64,000 nucleotides of DNA, taken from positions 62,001 to 126,000 of the forward strand of contig NZ_JAHRCU010000004.1 of NCBI RefSeq assembly GCF_019083995.1. Reading direction: 5' to 3'. This document shows positions 1 to 11,707 of this stretch, piece by piece. A program made the position numbers and the translations under genes. The notes beneath the pieces are model-generated. The model was not told where the DNA came from. It was given only the letters and a program-made list of their open reading frames with translations, and searched no databases. The stretch comes from Roseococcus sp. SDR (GTDB lineage Bacteria; Pseudomonadota; Alphaproteobacteria; Acetobacterales; Acetobacteraceae). Every line of letters begins with the position of its first letter. The first letter of the stretch is position 1.

Positions 1-116
1 TGGTGGGCGGCGTGATCGCGGCCGCGGTGGGCCGGACAGACCTCTTCGTCTCGGGCGGCGCTGAGCACCAGGGGCCCGATGGTGGCGGGCCGGTGGCGGT
101 GATTGCGCGGAGATAA
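1..116 (+). CDS. C-terminal fragment of an unrecognised protein
   Basis: An open frame runs in from the left edge (reading phase from base 3) to a TAA at 114-116. About 37 residues are visible: small, Gly/Ala-rich, with an SGGAEHQGP segment and ending in VAVIARR. There is too little sequence to assign a family, and the gene begins outside the window. It reads in the same direction as the Fe-S regulator downstream but is separated from it by 86 bases, so it is probably not part of that operon. Confidence 0.45.
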   Translation, partial: VGGVIAAAVGRTDLFVSGGAEHQGPDGGGPVAVIARR

Positions 117-202
117 TCCGGCTTATCCAACGGAATGTCGCGCGGGGGGCTGGAAACCGGACGCGGTTGGTCCTATTTGACCGTCACCGCAGGAGAACGC
201 CG

Positions 203-658
203 GTGCTGAAACTCTCCAGATTGACCGATTACGCCGTGGTGGTGCTGTCGCGCATGGGGCGGGACAGTGAGCCGCTGCAAAGCGCCCCGGGCATCGCCGC
301 CCGCACCGGCCTGGCCGAGCCCACCGTCGCCAAAGTTCTGAAAATTCTGGCACAATCCGAGATCGTTGAGGGCCTGCGCGGGGCGCGGGGCGGATACCGC
401 CTGACGCGCCCGCTCAGCAGCATCACCCTGGCCGAGGTCATCGTCGCCTTCGATGGCCCCATCGCGCTCACCGCCTGCGTGGATGGCGGGATGGGCGGCT
501 GCGAGAGCGAGCATCTCTGCCCCGTCCGGGGCCGCTGGGACCCCGTGAACCACGCCATCCGCGAGGCGCTGGCCGGCATTTCCGTCGCCGACCTGGCCGG
601 CGGGGGCTGCGGGGCCAGCCTTTCCTTCACCACCGACCAATTCGTCGCCGCCGAGTAG
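203..658 (+). CDS. Rrf2-family Fe-S responsive regulator of the suf operon
   Basis: A 151-residue Rrf2-type transcription factor, the family of IscR and SUF-linked regulators. The N-terminal winged helix starts [10 protein letters not shown], has a recognition-helix region around [10 protein letters not shown] (residues 39-48) and the typical GARGGYRL wing (60-67). Three cysteines, C92, C100 and C106, match the position of the IscR cluster ligands (92/98/104), so it probably binds an Fe-S cluster. I chose GTG 203 because AGGAGA lies six bases upstream and the Rrf2 fold starts there; an in-frame ATG at 167 has no such site. It sits nine bases before sufB and likely senses cluster status to control the operon. 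A short GGTC-N6-GACC dyad at 169-182 could be an operator but is too weak to assert. Confidence 0.9.
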   Translation: MLKLSRLTDYAVVVLSRMGRDSEPLQSAPGIAARTGLAEPTVAKVLKILAQSEIVEGLRGARGGYRLTRPLSSITLAEVIVAFDGPIALTACVDGGMGGCESEHLCPVRGRWDPVNHAIREALAGISVADLAGGGCGASLSFTTDQFVAAE

Positions 659-666
659 GAGCGCCT

Positions 667-2857
<2,191 letters not shown>

Positions 2858-2861
<4 letters not shown>

Positions 2862-4126
2862 ACGCCATGACCCCTGGTGGCTTTTCCGCCCGTTTCGCGG
2901 GCCTGCGCGACCACCTGCCCGGCGGCCGCACCCCCTGGGTGGCGGCGCTGCGCGGGGCCGCGGCCGAGCATTTCGCGGCCACGGGCCTGCCCCATCGCAA
3001 GCTGGAGGCCTGGCGCTACACCGACCTCTCGCCCATCGCCCAGGCGCAATTCACCGAGGCGCTGACGCTGGCGGCCGAGCATCCCGTGCTGCCGCCCATG
3101 CGCGCGCCGCATCGCGCCGTCTTCGTGGATGGGCGCTTCGCAGCCGGCCTCTCCACCCTCCCCGCCTGGTGCCGGACGCTGGCGGGCGACCTGAACGCGG
3201 CCGAGGGCTGGCTGGGTGCGCTCGCGCGCGATCTGCCGGTGGTCTCGCTGAACACCATGCTCTTCGAGGACGGGCTGATGCTCGACCTGCCGGCTGGCAC
3301 GGATGGCGGCGCGCTGGAGCTGCTGAGCCTGGCCAGCCATACGGGCCGCGCCATCGCCTTCCATCCGCGCCACCTGATCCGGCTCAGCGAAGGCGCTTCG
3401 CTGACGCTGATCGAGACGAGCCTCGGGCCAGATGGCGCGAGCTACCTGCACAACCCGGTCTTCGAGATCCAGGTGGCCTCTGGCGCCACGCTCTCCCATG
3501 TGCGCATCCAGCGCGAGGGGCGTGCGGGCTTCCAGCTCGCCACCGTGCTGGCCGCGGTCGAGGGCGGCGGCACCTATGACAATTTCACGCTGAATGCCGG
3601 CGCGCGTCTCGTCCGCAACGAGATCCACACGGCGCTTCTCGGCCCCAAGGCCGCCTGCCACATGAACGGCGCGCAGCTCGCGGGCGATGGCCAGCATGCG
3701 GACACCACCACTTACCTGGATCATGCGGCGCCGGACTGCGCGAGCCGCCAGACCTACAAGACCGTGCTGGCCGGCAAGTCGCGCGGCGTGTTCCAGGGGA
3801 AGATCCTGGTGCGGCAGGTGGCGCAGCGCACCGATGGCTACCAGATGAACCAGGCGCTGCTGCTCTCGGAGGATGCCGAGATCGACGCCAAGCCGCAGCT
3901 CGAGATCTACGCCGATGACGTGAAGTGCAGCCACGGCGCCACCGTGGGCGCGCTGGACGAGGCGCAGCTCTTCTACCTGCGCGCCCGCGGCATCCCGGCC
4001 GAGACGGCGCGGGCCATGCTGGTCCAGGCCTTCCTCACGGAAGCGATCGAGGGCGTGACCCACCCCCTGGCCCAGGCCGCGCTGGCCGAGGCGACCGAGG
4101 GTTGGTGGGAGCGCGAGGCAGCCTGA
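2858..4126 (+). CDS. sufD: Fe-S cluster assembly protein SufD
   Basis: A SufB-paralogous scaffold partner of 422 residues that heterodimerises with SufB. The N-terminal half diverges, as is usual, and the C-terminal beta-helix ends with KCSHGATVGALDEAQL. His359 there is at the place of the conserved SufD histidine (His360 in E. coli) implicated in cluster assembly at the SufB-SufD interface. The start overlaps the sufC stop by four bases. The gene ends two bases before the sufS ATG. Confidence 0.95.
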
Positions 4127-4128
4127 TC

Positions 4129-5376
4129 ATGGACACGAACGTCGCCCCGGCCTTCGACGTCACCCGCATCCGGCAGGATTTCCCGATCCTGGCGACGACC
4201 GTGCGCGGCAAGCCGCTCGTCTTCCTCGACAGCGGCGCCTCGGCGCAGAAGCCGCGGCAGGTGATCCAGGCGATGACGCGGGCGATGGAGACGGCCTATG
4301 CCAATGTCCATCGCGGCGCCTACCACCTGAGCGAGGTGGCGACCGAGGCGCATGAGGCGGCGCGCGGCGCCGTGCAGCGCTTCCTGAACGCGGCCGAGCC
4401 GGAGGAGATCATCTTCACCGGCAATGCCACCGGCTCCTTCAACCTCGTCGCCCACAGCTTCGGCCGCGGCATGCTCAAGCCCGGCCAATGCGTGCTGGTG
4501 AGCGAGATGGAGCACCACGCCAACCTCGTCCCCTGGCAGATGCTGCGCGATGCGGGCCTTGGCATCGGGCTGCGCTTCGTCCGCGTGACGGATAGCGGGG
4601 AGCTGGATCTGGAAGACCTCGCGGCCAAGCTCGCGGATGGCAAGGTGGGGCTGGTCTCCGTCACGCACATGTCCAATGTGCTGGGCTCGGTCACGCCGGC
4701 GGCCACCATCATCCGCATGGCGCATGAGGCCGGCGCCCGCGTCATGCTGGATGGCAGCCAGGCCGCGGTCCACCGCGCGGTGGATGTCCAGGCGCTGGAC
4801 GTGGATTTCTACGCCTTCACCGGCCACAAGCTCTATGGGCCCACCGGCATCGGCGTGCTCTACGGCAAGCGCGCGCTGCTCGACGCCATGCCGCCCTTCT
4901 TCGGCGGCGGCGACATGATCGAGACGGTGACGCTGGAGCGCAGCACCTTCGCCGCCGCGCCCGCGCGCTTCGAGGCGGGCACGCCCGCCATCATCGAGGC
5001 CGTCGGCCTGCATGCGGCGATCGACTATGTGAGCGCCATCGGCATGGAGGCGATCGAGGCGCATGAGCGTGGCCTGGTGGACCACGCCATGGCCACGCTG
5101 ACGCAGGTGGAGGGCCTTTCGCTGCTGGGCGCGGCGCAGGATCGGGGCGGCGTCTTCGCCTTCGCGCTGGACGGCGTGCACCCGCATGACCTCTCCACCT
5201 ACCTCGATCGCGCTGGCATCTGCGTGCGCGCCGGCCGCCATTGCGCCGAGCCGCTGCATGCGCGCTTCGGGCTGGAGGGCGGCAGCACGCGCGCGTCCTT
5301 CGGGCTCTACACGACGCGGGAGGAGATCGATTTCCTCGCGCAGAAGCTGAGCGACGCGCGGAGATTTTTTGCGTGA
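4129..5376 (+). CDS. sufS: Cysteine desulfurase SufS
   Basis: A group II PLP-dependent cysteine desulfurase (415 residues) that removes sulfur from cysteine as a protein-bound persulfide. The PLP-binding lysine is Lys234 in FTGHKLYGPTG, and the persulfide cysteine is Cys372 in the RAGRHCAEP loop. The open frame extends upstream into sufD, but the ATG at 4129 gives the normal N-terminus (DVTRIRQDFPIL) and fits the operon spacing. Its stop overlaps the GTG of sufU, its likely sulfur acceptor. Confidence 0.96.
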   Translation: MDTNVAPAFDVTRIRQDFPILATTVRGKPLVFLDSGASAQKPRQVIQAMTRAMETAYANVHRGAYHLSEVATEAHEAARGAVQRFLNAAEPEEIIFTGNATGSFNLVAHSFGRGMLKPGQCVLVSEMEHHANLVPWQMLRDAGLGIGLRFVRVTDSGELDLEDLAAKLADGKVGLVSVTHMSNVLGSVTPAATIIRMAHEAGARVMLDGSQAAVHRAVDVQALDVDFYAFTGHKLYGPTGIGVLYGKRALLDAMPPFFGGGDMIETVTLERSTFAAAPARFEAGTPAIIEAVGLHAAIDYVSAIGMEAIEAHERGLVDHAMATLTQVEGLSLLGAAQDRGGVFAFALDGVHPHDLSTYLDRAGICVRAGRHCAEPLHARFGLEGGSTRASFGLYTTREEIDFLAQKLSDARRFFA

Positions 5377-5837
5377 GCGCGCCCGCGGATTTCCAGGAGT
5401 TGCAGGACCTCTACTCGAAGGTGCTGCGCGACCTGGCCCGCAACCCGGCCCATCGCGGCCGGCTGGAGAATGCCACCGCCTCCGCCCGTGGCGACAACCC
5501 GATGTGCGGCGACCGCGTGGAACTCTCGCTCAACCTGGTGGGCGAGACGATCACCGACGCCATGTTCCAGGGCCGCGGCTGCGAGATCAGCCAGGCCAGC
5601 GCCGCGCTGCTGACCGAACTGGTGCGCGGCAAGTCGCCCAGCGAGGCGCGCGCGCTGGGCGAGACGGTGGCCCGCATGGCGCGCGGCGAGATGCCGGACG
5701 CCACAAGCCCCGAGCTGGAGCGCCTCGCCATCCTCTCGGTCGTGCAGAAATTTCCGAGCCGCGTGAAATGCGCCACCTTGGCCTGGCGCGCGCTCGATGC
5801 CGCCCTGGCGGGCGTGAAGGAGACCAGCAGTGAGTGA
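5373..5837 (+). CDS. sufU: Zinc-dependent sulfurtransferase SufU
   Basis: A SufU-type protein (154 residues), which takes persulfide from SufS and passes it to SufBCD. Cys45, Asp47, Cys70 and Cys133 (MCGDRV, RGCEIS, VKCATL) match the three Cys and one Asp zinc ligands of Bacillus SufU (C41/D43/C66/C128). The roughly 20-residue insertion between the second and third cysteine that separates SufU from IscU is present (around residues 87-112). GTG 5373 overlaps the sufS stop by four bases and yields the expected LYSKVLRDLARNP start. No sufE gene is seen nearby. Confidence 0.93.
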   Translation: MSAPADFQELQDLYSKVLRDLARNPAHRGRLENATASARGDNPMCGDRVELSLNLVGETITDAMFQGRGCEISQASAALLTELVRGKSPSEARALGETVARMARGEMPDATSPELERLAILSVVQKFPSRVKCATLAWRALDAALAGVKETSSE

Positions 5838-6186
5838 AAACGCGACCCATGGCAGCTGGACCCCCGCGGGTGAGTCGCTGCCCGCCGTGACCGAAGAGGG
5901 CGTGATCGCCGCCATCAAGACCGTCTTCGACCCCGAGATCCCGGTGGATATCTTCGAACTCGGCCTGATCTACGCGATCGAGACCGGCGATGACGGCAAG
6001 GTGAAGGTGGAGATGACGCTCACCACCCCCTCCTGCCCCTCCGCGCAGGAATTGCCGAGCATGACGGAGGAGGCCATCCGCCAGATCCCCGGCGTCACCG
6101 ATTGCGAGGTCGAAGTCGTCTGGGATCCACCATGGGATCAGTCGCGCATGAGCGAGGACGCCCGCCTTGCGCTCAACATGTTCTGA
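5830..6186 (+). CDS. sufT: MIP18/DUF59-family SUF assembly protein SufT
   Basis: A 118-residue MIP18-family protein, related to PaaD and SufT, that helps mature Fe-S proteins. The core VIAAIKTVFDPEIPVDI, GLIYAI and TTPSCPSAQELP segments are typical; the single Cys in TTPSCP is the conserved family cysteine. It starts with GTG and overlaps the end of sufU by eight bases. SufT homologues are commonly encoded at the end of suf operons, as here between sufU and sufA. Confidence 0.9.
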   Translation: MSENATHGSWTPAGESLPAVTEEGVIAAIKTVFDPEIPVDIFELGLIYAIETGDDGKVKVEMTLTTPSCPSAQELPSMTEEAIRQIPGVTDCEVEVVWDPPWDQSRMSEDARLALNMF

Positions 6187-6198
6187 GGGAGACACGCG

Positions 6199-6567
6199 AT
6201 GAGCACCACCGCCGCCCCCCCGCGCGTGAAGCGCGAATTGCCGCCCTTGATGACGCTCTCCGACAGCGCGGCCGAGCGCCTGCGCAAGCTCTATGAGAAG
6301 GCCGAGGCCGGGAAGCTGCTGCGCATCGGCGTGAAGACCAAGGGCTGCTCCGGCATGGCCTATGACCTCAGCTTCGTGGACGAAGCGGGCCCCGGCGATG
6401 AGCGCGTGACCGACAAGGGCCTCTCCATCCTGGTGGACCGCAAGGCCAGCCTCTACCTCATCGGCACCATGATGGACTACGAGGTGAAGCCGATGAGTGC
6501 GGGCTTCGTTTTCGTGAACCCGAATGAGAAGGGCCGCTGCGGCTGCGGTGAGAGCTTCCACGTCTGA
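6199..6567 (+). CDS. sufA: A-type Fe-S carrier SufA
   Basis: An A-type Fe-S carrier (HesB/IscA/SufA family), 122 residues. The three ligand cysteines are Cys50 in KGCSGMAY and Cys114/Cys116 in RCGCGESF. It would accept clusters from SufBCD and hand them to target enzymes. The ATG follows sufT by 12 bases, with GAGGGAGA as ribosome binding site. It is the last gene of the suf operon; the next gene converges on it 24 bases downstream. ErpA-type function cannot be excluded from sequence alone. Confidence 0.92.
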   Translation: MSTTAAPPRVKRELPPLMTLSDSAAERLRKLYEKAEAGKLLRIGVKTKGCSGMAYDLSFVDEAGPGDERVTDKGLSILVDRKASLYLIGTMMDYEVKPMSAGFVFVNPNEKGRCGCGESFHV

Positions 6568-6591
6568 AGGACGCGAAAGCCCGCCCTCGCC

Positions 6592-7413
6592 TCAGGTGAA
6601 GAGGCTGTAGAACATCCGGATGCTGGTCGCGGCCAGGAAGACCGCGAAGGCGCGCTTCAGCCAGATCGGCGGGATGGTGTGGGCCAGCTTCACGCCCCAG
6701 GGGGTTGCGATGATCGAGGTCGGCACGATCAGCGCGAAGCCGATGAGGCTCACATAGCCCAGCGAATAGGGCGGCACGTTCGGATCATTCCAGCCGCCCC
6801 AGATGAAGCCGATGGTCGCCGGCACCGAGATGATCAGGCCAAACACGCTTGACGTCGCGACCGCGGCGCGGATTGGGTAGCCGAACATGGAGAGGATGGG
6901 CACGCCGAGCGTCCCGCCGCCGATGCCCATCATGGCGCTCACAGAACCCATGCCCATGCCGAGTGCGGCGCGCGGCGGGCCCTCGGGCAGCTTCTCGGCC
7001 ACACGGAAATCCACGCCGGTGAAACCCATGTTCAGCGCCACCAGCAGCGCGACCATGCCAAAGACCGCCGTCAGCCCCTCGCCGCGGACGTGTACGGCCA
7101 GCGCCGTCCCCAACGCCACGCCCAGCATCATGGGCAGCGCCATGGAGCGCAGCAGCGCCTCGTCCATCGCGCCCGTCGCGCGGTGCTTCCGGGCCGAGAC
7201 GATGGAGGTCGGAATGATGGTGGCGAGCGAGGTGCCGACAGCGAGCTTCATCTGCATCGCCTCGGGAATGCCAAACAGCGGGAAGACGTTGAACAGCAGC
7301 GGCACGATCACGATGCCGCCCCCTACCCCCAGCAACCCCGCCAGCGTGCCGGAGACAAGGCCCGTCGCCGCCATCGCCGCCGCGAGCGCGGCCAGCCACA
7401 CAACCTCGTTCAT
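6592..7413 (-). CDS. TauE/SafE family sulfite/anion permease
   Basis: A 273-residue inner membrane protein of the TauE/SafE (DUF81) family with about eight hydrophobic segments. It has the two glycine-rich repeats that mark the family, LLGVGGGIVIVPLL near residue 30 and MMGIGGGTLGVPIL near residue 160. Members export sulfite, sulfoacetate or related small anions, but the substrate cannot be read from sequence. It is transcribed alone, convergent with sufA and divergent from the SDR gene. Confidence 0.88.
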   Translation of the reverse strand: MNEVVWLAALAAAMAATGLVSGTLAGLLGVGGGIVIVPLLFNVFPLFGIPEAMQMKLAVGTSLATIIPTSIVSARKHRATGAMDEALLRSMALPMMLGVALGTALAVHVRGEGLTAVFGMVALLVALNMGFTGVDFRVAEKLPEGPPRAALGMGMGSVSAMMGIGGGTLGVPILSMFGYPIRAAVATSSVFGLIISVPATIGFIWGGWNDPNVPPYSLGYVSLIGFALIVPTSIIATPWGVKLAHTIPPIWLKRAFAVFLAATSIRMFYSLFT

Positions 7414-7559
7414 CGGAAAACCCCGGCAGTCTCGTTCTTGCGGCGCTGTCTAACGCTTGCGTCATCCGCTGCGAAGCCTCCAGGCCGAGGCCCACCTTCC
7501 CGGCCGACGCATGGCGTTCTAGCCTTCGGCCCGACTCAACCAAAGGAAGGGAAAGCGCC

Positions 7560-8468
7560 ATGATGCTCAAGGACAAGGTTGCCATCGTCACCGGATCGGG
7601 CGGCGGAATCGGTCGCGAGATCGCCATCGCCATGGCCGAGGCCGGCGCCAAGGTCGTCATCAACGACATCGGCGCCTCGCTGGGCGGCGAGGGCTTCTCG
7701 ACCAGCCCGGCCGAGCAGACCAAGGCCATCATCGAGCAGAAGGGCGGCCAGGCCGTCATCAACACCGACAGCGTCTCCGAATGGGAGAATGCGAAGAAGA
7801 TCGTGCAGACCGCGATCGACGCCTTTGGCCGCGTGGACATCGTGGTGAACAATGCCGGCATCCTGCGTGACCAGATCTTCCACCGGATGACGCCGGAGGA
7901 ATGGCTCTCGGTCATCAATGTCCATCTGAACGGCAGCTTCTTCGTGAGCCGCGCGGCCGCCGAGCATTTCCGCAAGCAGGAGAGCGGCAGCTTCGTCCAC
8001 ATCACCTCGACCTCGGGCCTCATCGGCAATTTCGGCCAGGCGAACTACTCCGCCGCCAAGCTCGGCATCGTGGCGCTGTCGAAGTCCATCGCGCTCGACA
8101 TGAAGCGCTATAATGTGCGCTCCAACTGCCTGGCGCCCTTCGCTTGGAGCCGCATGACGAGTTCGATCCCGGCCGAGACGCCGGAGCAGAAGGCGCGCGT
8201 GGAGCGCATCATGAAGATGGGGCCGGAGAAGAACGCGCCGCTGGCCGTCTTCCTGGCCTCCGACGCCGCGAAGGAAGTGACCGGCCAGGTCTTCGCGCCG
8301 CGCATGCATGAGCTCTTCCTGTTCAGCCAGAACCGGCCGATCCGCTCGGTGCACAGCGAGAGCGGCTGGACCCCGGAGAAGATCGCCGAGATCGCCCTGC
8401 CCGCCTTCCGCGCGAGCTTCGTGCCGATGGAACGCTCGGGCGACGTCTTCAGCTGGGATCCCGTCTGA
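7560..8468 (+). CDS. SDR oxidoreductase, 3-hydroxyacyl-CoA dehydrogenase-like
   Basis: A classical short-chain dehydrogenase/reductase, 302 residues. The cofactor motif is TGSGGGIG (11-18), then NNAG, and the catalytic YxxxK is Tyr163/Lys167 (YSAAK) preceded by a serine in ITSTSG. The length and the extended C-terminus (about 50 residues beyond the core) resemble the dehydrogenase part of eukaryotic multifunctional protein type 2, so a hydroxyacyl-CoA substrate is likely. A strong AAGGAAGGG precedes tandem ATGs at 7560/7563. The acyl-CoA dehydrogenase gene starts one base after its stop, supporting a joint role in acyl-CoA breakdown. Confidence 0.85.
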   Translation: MMLKDKVAIVTGSGGGIGREIAIAMAEAGAKVVINDIGASLGGEGFSTSPAEQTKAIIEQKGGQAVINTDSVSEWENAKKIVQTAIDAFGRVDIVVNNAGILRDQIFHRMTPEEWLSVINVHLNGSFFVSRAAAEHFRKQESGSFVHITSTSGLIGNFGQANYSAAKLGIVALSKSIALDMKRYNVRSNCLAPFAWSRMTSSIPAETPEQKARVERIMKMGPEKNAPLAVFLASDAAKEVTGQVFAPRMHELFLFSQNRPIRSVHSESGWTPEKIAEIALPAFRASFVPMERSGDVFSWDPV

Positions 8469-8469
8469 C

Positions 8470-9624
8470 GTGAACTTCGAACTGAACGAGGAGCAATCGG
8501 CCTTCCAGCAGGTGGTGCGCGGCTTCGCCGAGCGCCACCTGGCCAAGGGTGCGGTGGAGCGCGCGCATACCGTGGGCTTCCCCTGGGATGTCGCGAAGCT
8601 GATGGCCGACCAGGGCCTCTTCGGCATCATGCTGCCGGAGGAAGATGGCGGCGCGGGCGGCACGGTGTTCGACGCCGTGCTCGCGATGGAGCAGATCGCC
8701 CAGGTCTGCCCGCGCAGCGCCGATGTGCTGCAGGCCGGCAATTTCGGCGCCTTCCGCACCTTCGGCGAATATGCCTCCCCGTATCAGAAGGAGCGTTTCT
8801 TCAAGCCGCTGCTGGCCGGTGAGGCCGTGGCGGCGGTGGGCATGACCGAGCCCGATGCGGGCTCGGCGCTGACCGACCTCAAGACCTTCTGCACGCCGGA
8901 TGGCCCGGGCTTTCGACTGAACGGGCAAAAGGTCTTCACCACGAACAGCGCGGAGGCGAACGTCTTCGTCATCTATTGCCGCTTCGGGCCCGGCGTGGGC
9001 GGGATCGGCTCGGTGCTGGTGGAGCGCGGGATGGAAGGCTTCCGCCTTGGCCAGCCCAGCCTCTACATGAATGACGAGGAGTGGTGCGCCCTCTACTTCG
9101 ACAATGTCTACATCCCGCCGGAGATGGTGCTGCTCGGCCCCGGCGGGTTCAAGAAGCAGATCGGCGGCTTCAATGTTGAGCGCGTGGGCAATACGACGCG
9201 GGCGCTGGCACTCGGCGAATACTGCTTCAACGCGGCGCGCGAACACGCGATGCAGCGCGTGCAGTTCGGCCGCAGGCTCATGGAGTTCCAGGGGCTGCAA
9301 TGGAAGTTCGCGGAGATGCGGGTGGCGCTCGATAGCGCGCGCCTGCTGCTCTACCGCGCCGCGGTGAATGCCGGGCGCAGCCTGCCGGATGGGCAGGAGG
9401 TGGCGATGGCCAAATATGCCTGCAACCAGGCGGGCTGGATGGCGGCCAATGAATCCATGCAGGTCATGGGCGGCACGGGCTATTCGAAGGATCTGCTGAT
9501 CGAATACTGCGTCCGCCGCACGCGCGGCTGGATGATCGCGGGCGGCAGCCTGGAGGTGATGAAGAACCGAATCGCCGAGGGCGTGTTCGGGCAGAGCTTT
9601 TCGCAGAGGCCGCCCAAGGCATGA
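8470..9624 (+). CDS. Acyl-CoA dehydrogenase
   Basis: An FAD-dependent acyl-CoA dehydrogenase of 384 residues, introducing a 2,3-double bond into an acyl-CoA. Domains follow the family order: N-terminal helices, middle beta domain (VGMTEPDAGS...FTTNSAEA), C-terminal helical domain with QVMGGTGYSKDLLIEY. GTG 8470 gives the standard FELNEEQSAFQ start; the longer frame reads back through the SDR gene. Near the C-terminus the sequence is MIAGGSLEVMKN, so the residue aligned with the MCAD catalytic Glu (YEGT) appears to be Ala. That is also seen in the large subgroup with an IAGGTSE motif, where the base is elsewhere. Confidence 0.9.
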   Translation: MNFELNEEQSAFQQVVRGFAERHLAKGAVERAHTVGFPWDVAKLMADQGLFGIMLPEEDGGAGGTVFDAVLAMEQIAQVCPRSADVLQAGNFGAFRTFGEYASPYQKERFFKPLLAGEAVAAVGMTEPDAGSALTDLKTFCTPDGPGFRLNGQKVFTTNSAEANVFVIYCRFGPGVGGIGSVLVERGMEGFRLGQPSLYMNDEEWCALYFDNVYIPPEMVLLGPGGFKKQIGGFNVERVGNTTRALALGEYCFNAAREHAMQRVQFGRRLMEFQGLQWKFAEMRVALDSARLLLYRAAVNAGRSLPDGQEVAMAKYACNQAGWMAANESMQVMGGTGYSKDLLIEYCVRRTRGWMIAGGSLEVMKNRIAEGVFGQSFSQRPPKA

Positions 9625-9628
9625 AGAA

Positions 9629-9672
9629 AAAGGGGCCTCCGGCGGCTGGGGCCACGGGCCCCAGACCCCTTT
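9629..9672 (+). terminator. Nested GC-rich hairpin between acyl-CoA genes
   Basis: CTGGGGCC (9646-9653) and GGCCCCAG (9657-9664) form a perfect 8-bp stem with a 3-base loop. It is enclosed by AAAGGGG (9629-9635) pairing with CCCCTTT (9666-9672). It lies wholly between the dehydrogenase stop and the ligase start. There is no long T-run on the plus strand, so it may slow or attenuate transcription rather than terminate it fully. Confidence 0.5.
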
Positions 9673-9694
9673 CCTTCAGGATGGGCCTGGTTCT

Positions 9695-11707
9695 GTGAAG
9701 GAACTCCTTGCCCCCCGCAGCATCGCCCTCATCGGCGCCTCGGGCGACCCCGCGCGCCTCACCGCCCGCGCGCAGATCTACCTCCGCAAGCATGGCTATG
9801 ACGGCACCTTGCACCCGGTGAACCCGCGCGCGCCCGAAGTGCTGGGCGAGCGCGCCTATGCGACGGTGGAGGAGATCCCGGGCGAGATCGACTTCGCCTA
9901 TATCCTTCTCAACACCGAACACGTCGAAGGCCAGATCGCCGCCGTCGCCGCCAAGGGCGCCAAGGTGGCCTGCATCCTGGCCGATGGCTTCGCCGAGGCG
10001 GGGCCCGAAGGGCTGGCACGGCAGGAACGCTGCGTCGCGGCTGCGAAGGCGGCGGGCCTGCGTCTGCTCGGTCCCAATTCCATGGGCCTGATCAACATTC
10101 CCGCGCGCATCGCGGTCAGCGTGAATGCGGCGCTGGAGGCCCCTTCCCTGCCCGCTGGCCGCATCGCCCTGGTCAGCCAGTCGGGCTCCATGCTGGGCGC
10201 CATCATGTCGCGCGGCGCCGCGCGCGGGATGGGCTTCAGCCACCTGATCGCGACCGGCAATGAGGCCGATCTGAGCGCCGGCGAAATCGCCGCCATGCTG
10301 GTGGACGACACCGGCGTAGATACGGTGATGCTCTTCCTCGAGGCCATCCGCCAGCCGCAGCACTACGCGCATGCGGCCTGGAAGGCGCATCGCGCGGGCA
10401 AGCCGATCATCGCCTACAAGCTCGGCCGCTCGCCTTATGGGGCGGAGCTTGCCACCAGCCACACCGGCACGCTGGCCGGTTCCGATGCGGCGGCGGAGGC
10501 CTTCTTCCGCGCCCATGGCATCCTGCGCGCGACGATGCTGGAGAGTTTTCTCGAACTGCCGGCCCTGGCTCTCGGCCGCCACCCGGCCGCACGCCCGCAT
10601 CGCGCCGTCTCGGTCCTGACCACGACGGGGGGCGGCGGCGCGATGGTGGTGGATGCGCTGGGCGTGGCCGGCATCGAGGCCCGTGTCCCCGATGCCGCGG
10701 CCTCGGCCGCGCTGGACGCGGTGAAGATGCACGGCCATGGCCGCCTGCTCGACATGACGCTGGCCGGCACCAAGCCCGAGCGCATCGAGGCCGCGATCCG
10801 CGCGCTCGACAAGGCCGCGGATACGGATGCGATCATCCCCGTCATCGGCTCCTCCGCGCAGTTCCGCCCGGCGGATGCGGTGGCCGGCATCCTGGCCGCC
10901 GCCCCGCATGTGCGCCCCGTGGCAGCCTTCCTGGTGCCCCAGGCCGATGCCTCGCTGAAGCTGCTGGCCGAGGCCGGCATCCCCGCCTTCCGCACGCCGG
11001 AGAGCCTGGCGGACGCCATGCGTGCCTTCCTTGACTGGCGCGCGCCGCTCGCCACCCCGCATGTGGCGCTGCCCGAGGTGAAGATTCCGGAAGCGCCGGA
11101 CGAAGCGGATGCGCGCGATCTTTTCGCGGCACTCGGCCTGCGCACGCTCTATTCACGCGAGGTCGAGGCCGAGCACCGTTTCCCCGTGGCGCTGAAGATC
11201 CTCTCGCCCGACATCGCGCATAAGACCGAGATCGGCGGCGTGGCGCTGAACATCCCCGATCCGGGGGCGCTGCGTGAGGCGGCGGCAGCGATGCAGGCGC
11301 GCGTGGCGAGGGCCGCACCTGATGCGCGGATCAACGGCTTTCTCATTCAGCCCATGGCCAAGGGCCTGGCCGAAGTCATCCTCGGCTTCCGGCGCGACCC
11401 GGAGGTAGGCCCTGTCGTGCTGCTCGGCGCCGGCGGCGTTCTGGCGGAACTGCACCGGGACGTCGCCCTCCGCCTCGCCCCCCTGCATGAGGCCGAGGCG
11501 CGGGAAATGATCGCCGAGGTGCGGAGCCTGCGCGTGATCGAGGGCTGGCGCGGGCTGCCGCGCGGCGATGTGGAGGGCCTCGTACATGCCATCGTCGCCG
11601 TCTCCCGCCTCGCGGCCCTGCCGGAAATCCTTGAGGCGGAGATCAATCCGCTGATGATCCATCAAGAAGGCCTGACCGTGGCCGATGCCTGGGTGGTGCG
11701 CGCATGA
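9695..11707 (+). CDS. NDP-forming acyl-CoA synthetase (fused alpha-beta)
   Basis: A 670-residue acetate/acyl-CoA ligase of the NDP-forming superfamily, which interconverts acyl-CoA plus (A/G)DP and phosphate with acid plus NTP. The CoA-binding domain starts at ARSIALIGAS-like sequence (PRSIALIGASGDP). A succinyl-CoA-synthetase-like flavodoxin domain with VSQSGSML follows, then a domain with the phosphohistidine region around TSHTGTLAGSD. From about residue 470 it is ATP-grasp (HRFPVALKILSPDIAHKTEIGG). The order is that of fused Acd/PatZ-like enzymes without the GNAT domain. It starts with GTG; its stop overlaps the nitroreductase start by four bases. Confidence 0.9.
   Translation: MKELLAPRSIALIGASGDPARLTARAQIYLRKHGYDGTLHPVNPRAPEVLGERAYATVEEIPGEIDFAYILLNTEHVEGQIAAVAAKGAKVACILADGFAEAGPEGLARQERCVAAAKAAGLRLLGPNSMGLINIPARIAVSVNAALEAPSLPAGRIALVSQSGSMLGAIMSRGAARGMGFSHLIATGNEADLSAGEIAAMLVDDTGVDTVMLFLEAIRQPQHYAHAAWKAHRAGKPIIAYKLGRSPYGAELATSHTGTLAGSDAAAEAFFRAHGILRATMLESFLELPALALGRHPAARPHRAVSVLTTTGGGGAMVVDALGVAGIEARVPDAAASAALDAVKMHGHGRLLDMTLAGTKPERIEAAIRALDKAADTDAIIPVIGSSAQFRPADAVAGILAAAPHVRPVAAFLVPQADASLKLLAEAGIPAFRTPESLADAMRAFLDWRAPLATPHVALPEVKIPEAPDEADARDLFAALGLRTLYSREVEAEHRFPVALKILSPDIAHKTEIGGVALNIPDPGALREAAAAMQARVARAAPDARINGFLIQPMAKGLAEVILGFRRDPEVGPVVLLGAGGVLAELHRDVALRLAPLHEAEAREMIAEVRSLRVIEGWRGLPRGDVEGLVHAIVAVSRLAALPEILEAEINPLMIHQEGLTVADAWVVRA

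Noticed and set aside
169-182. GGTC-N6-GACC as an operator for the suf regulator
   Set aside because: Only four bases per arm and unlike known IscR sites; kept as a remark only.
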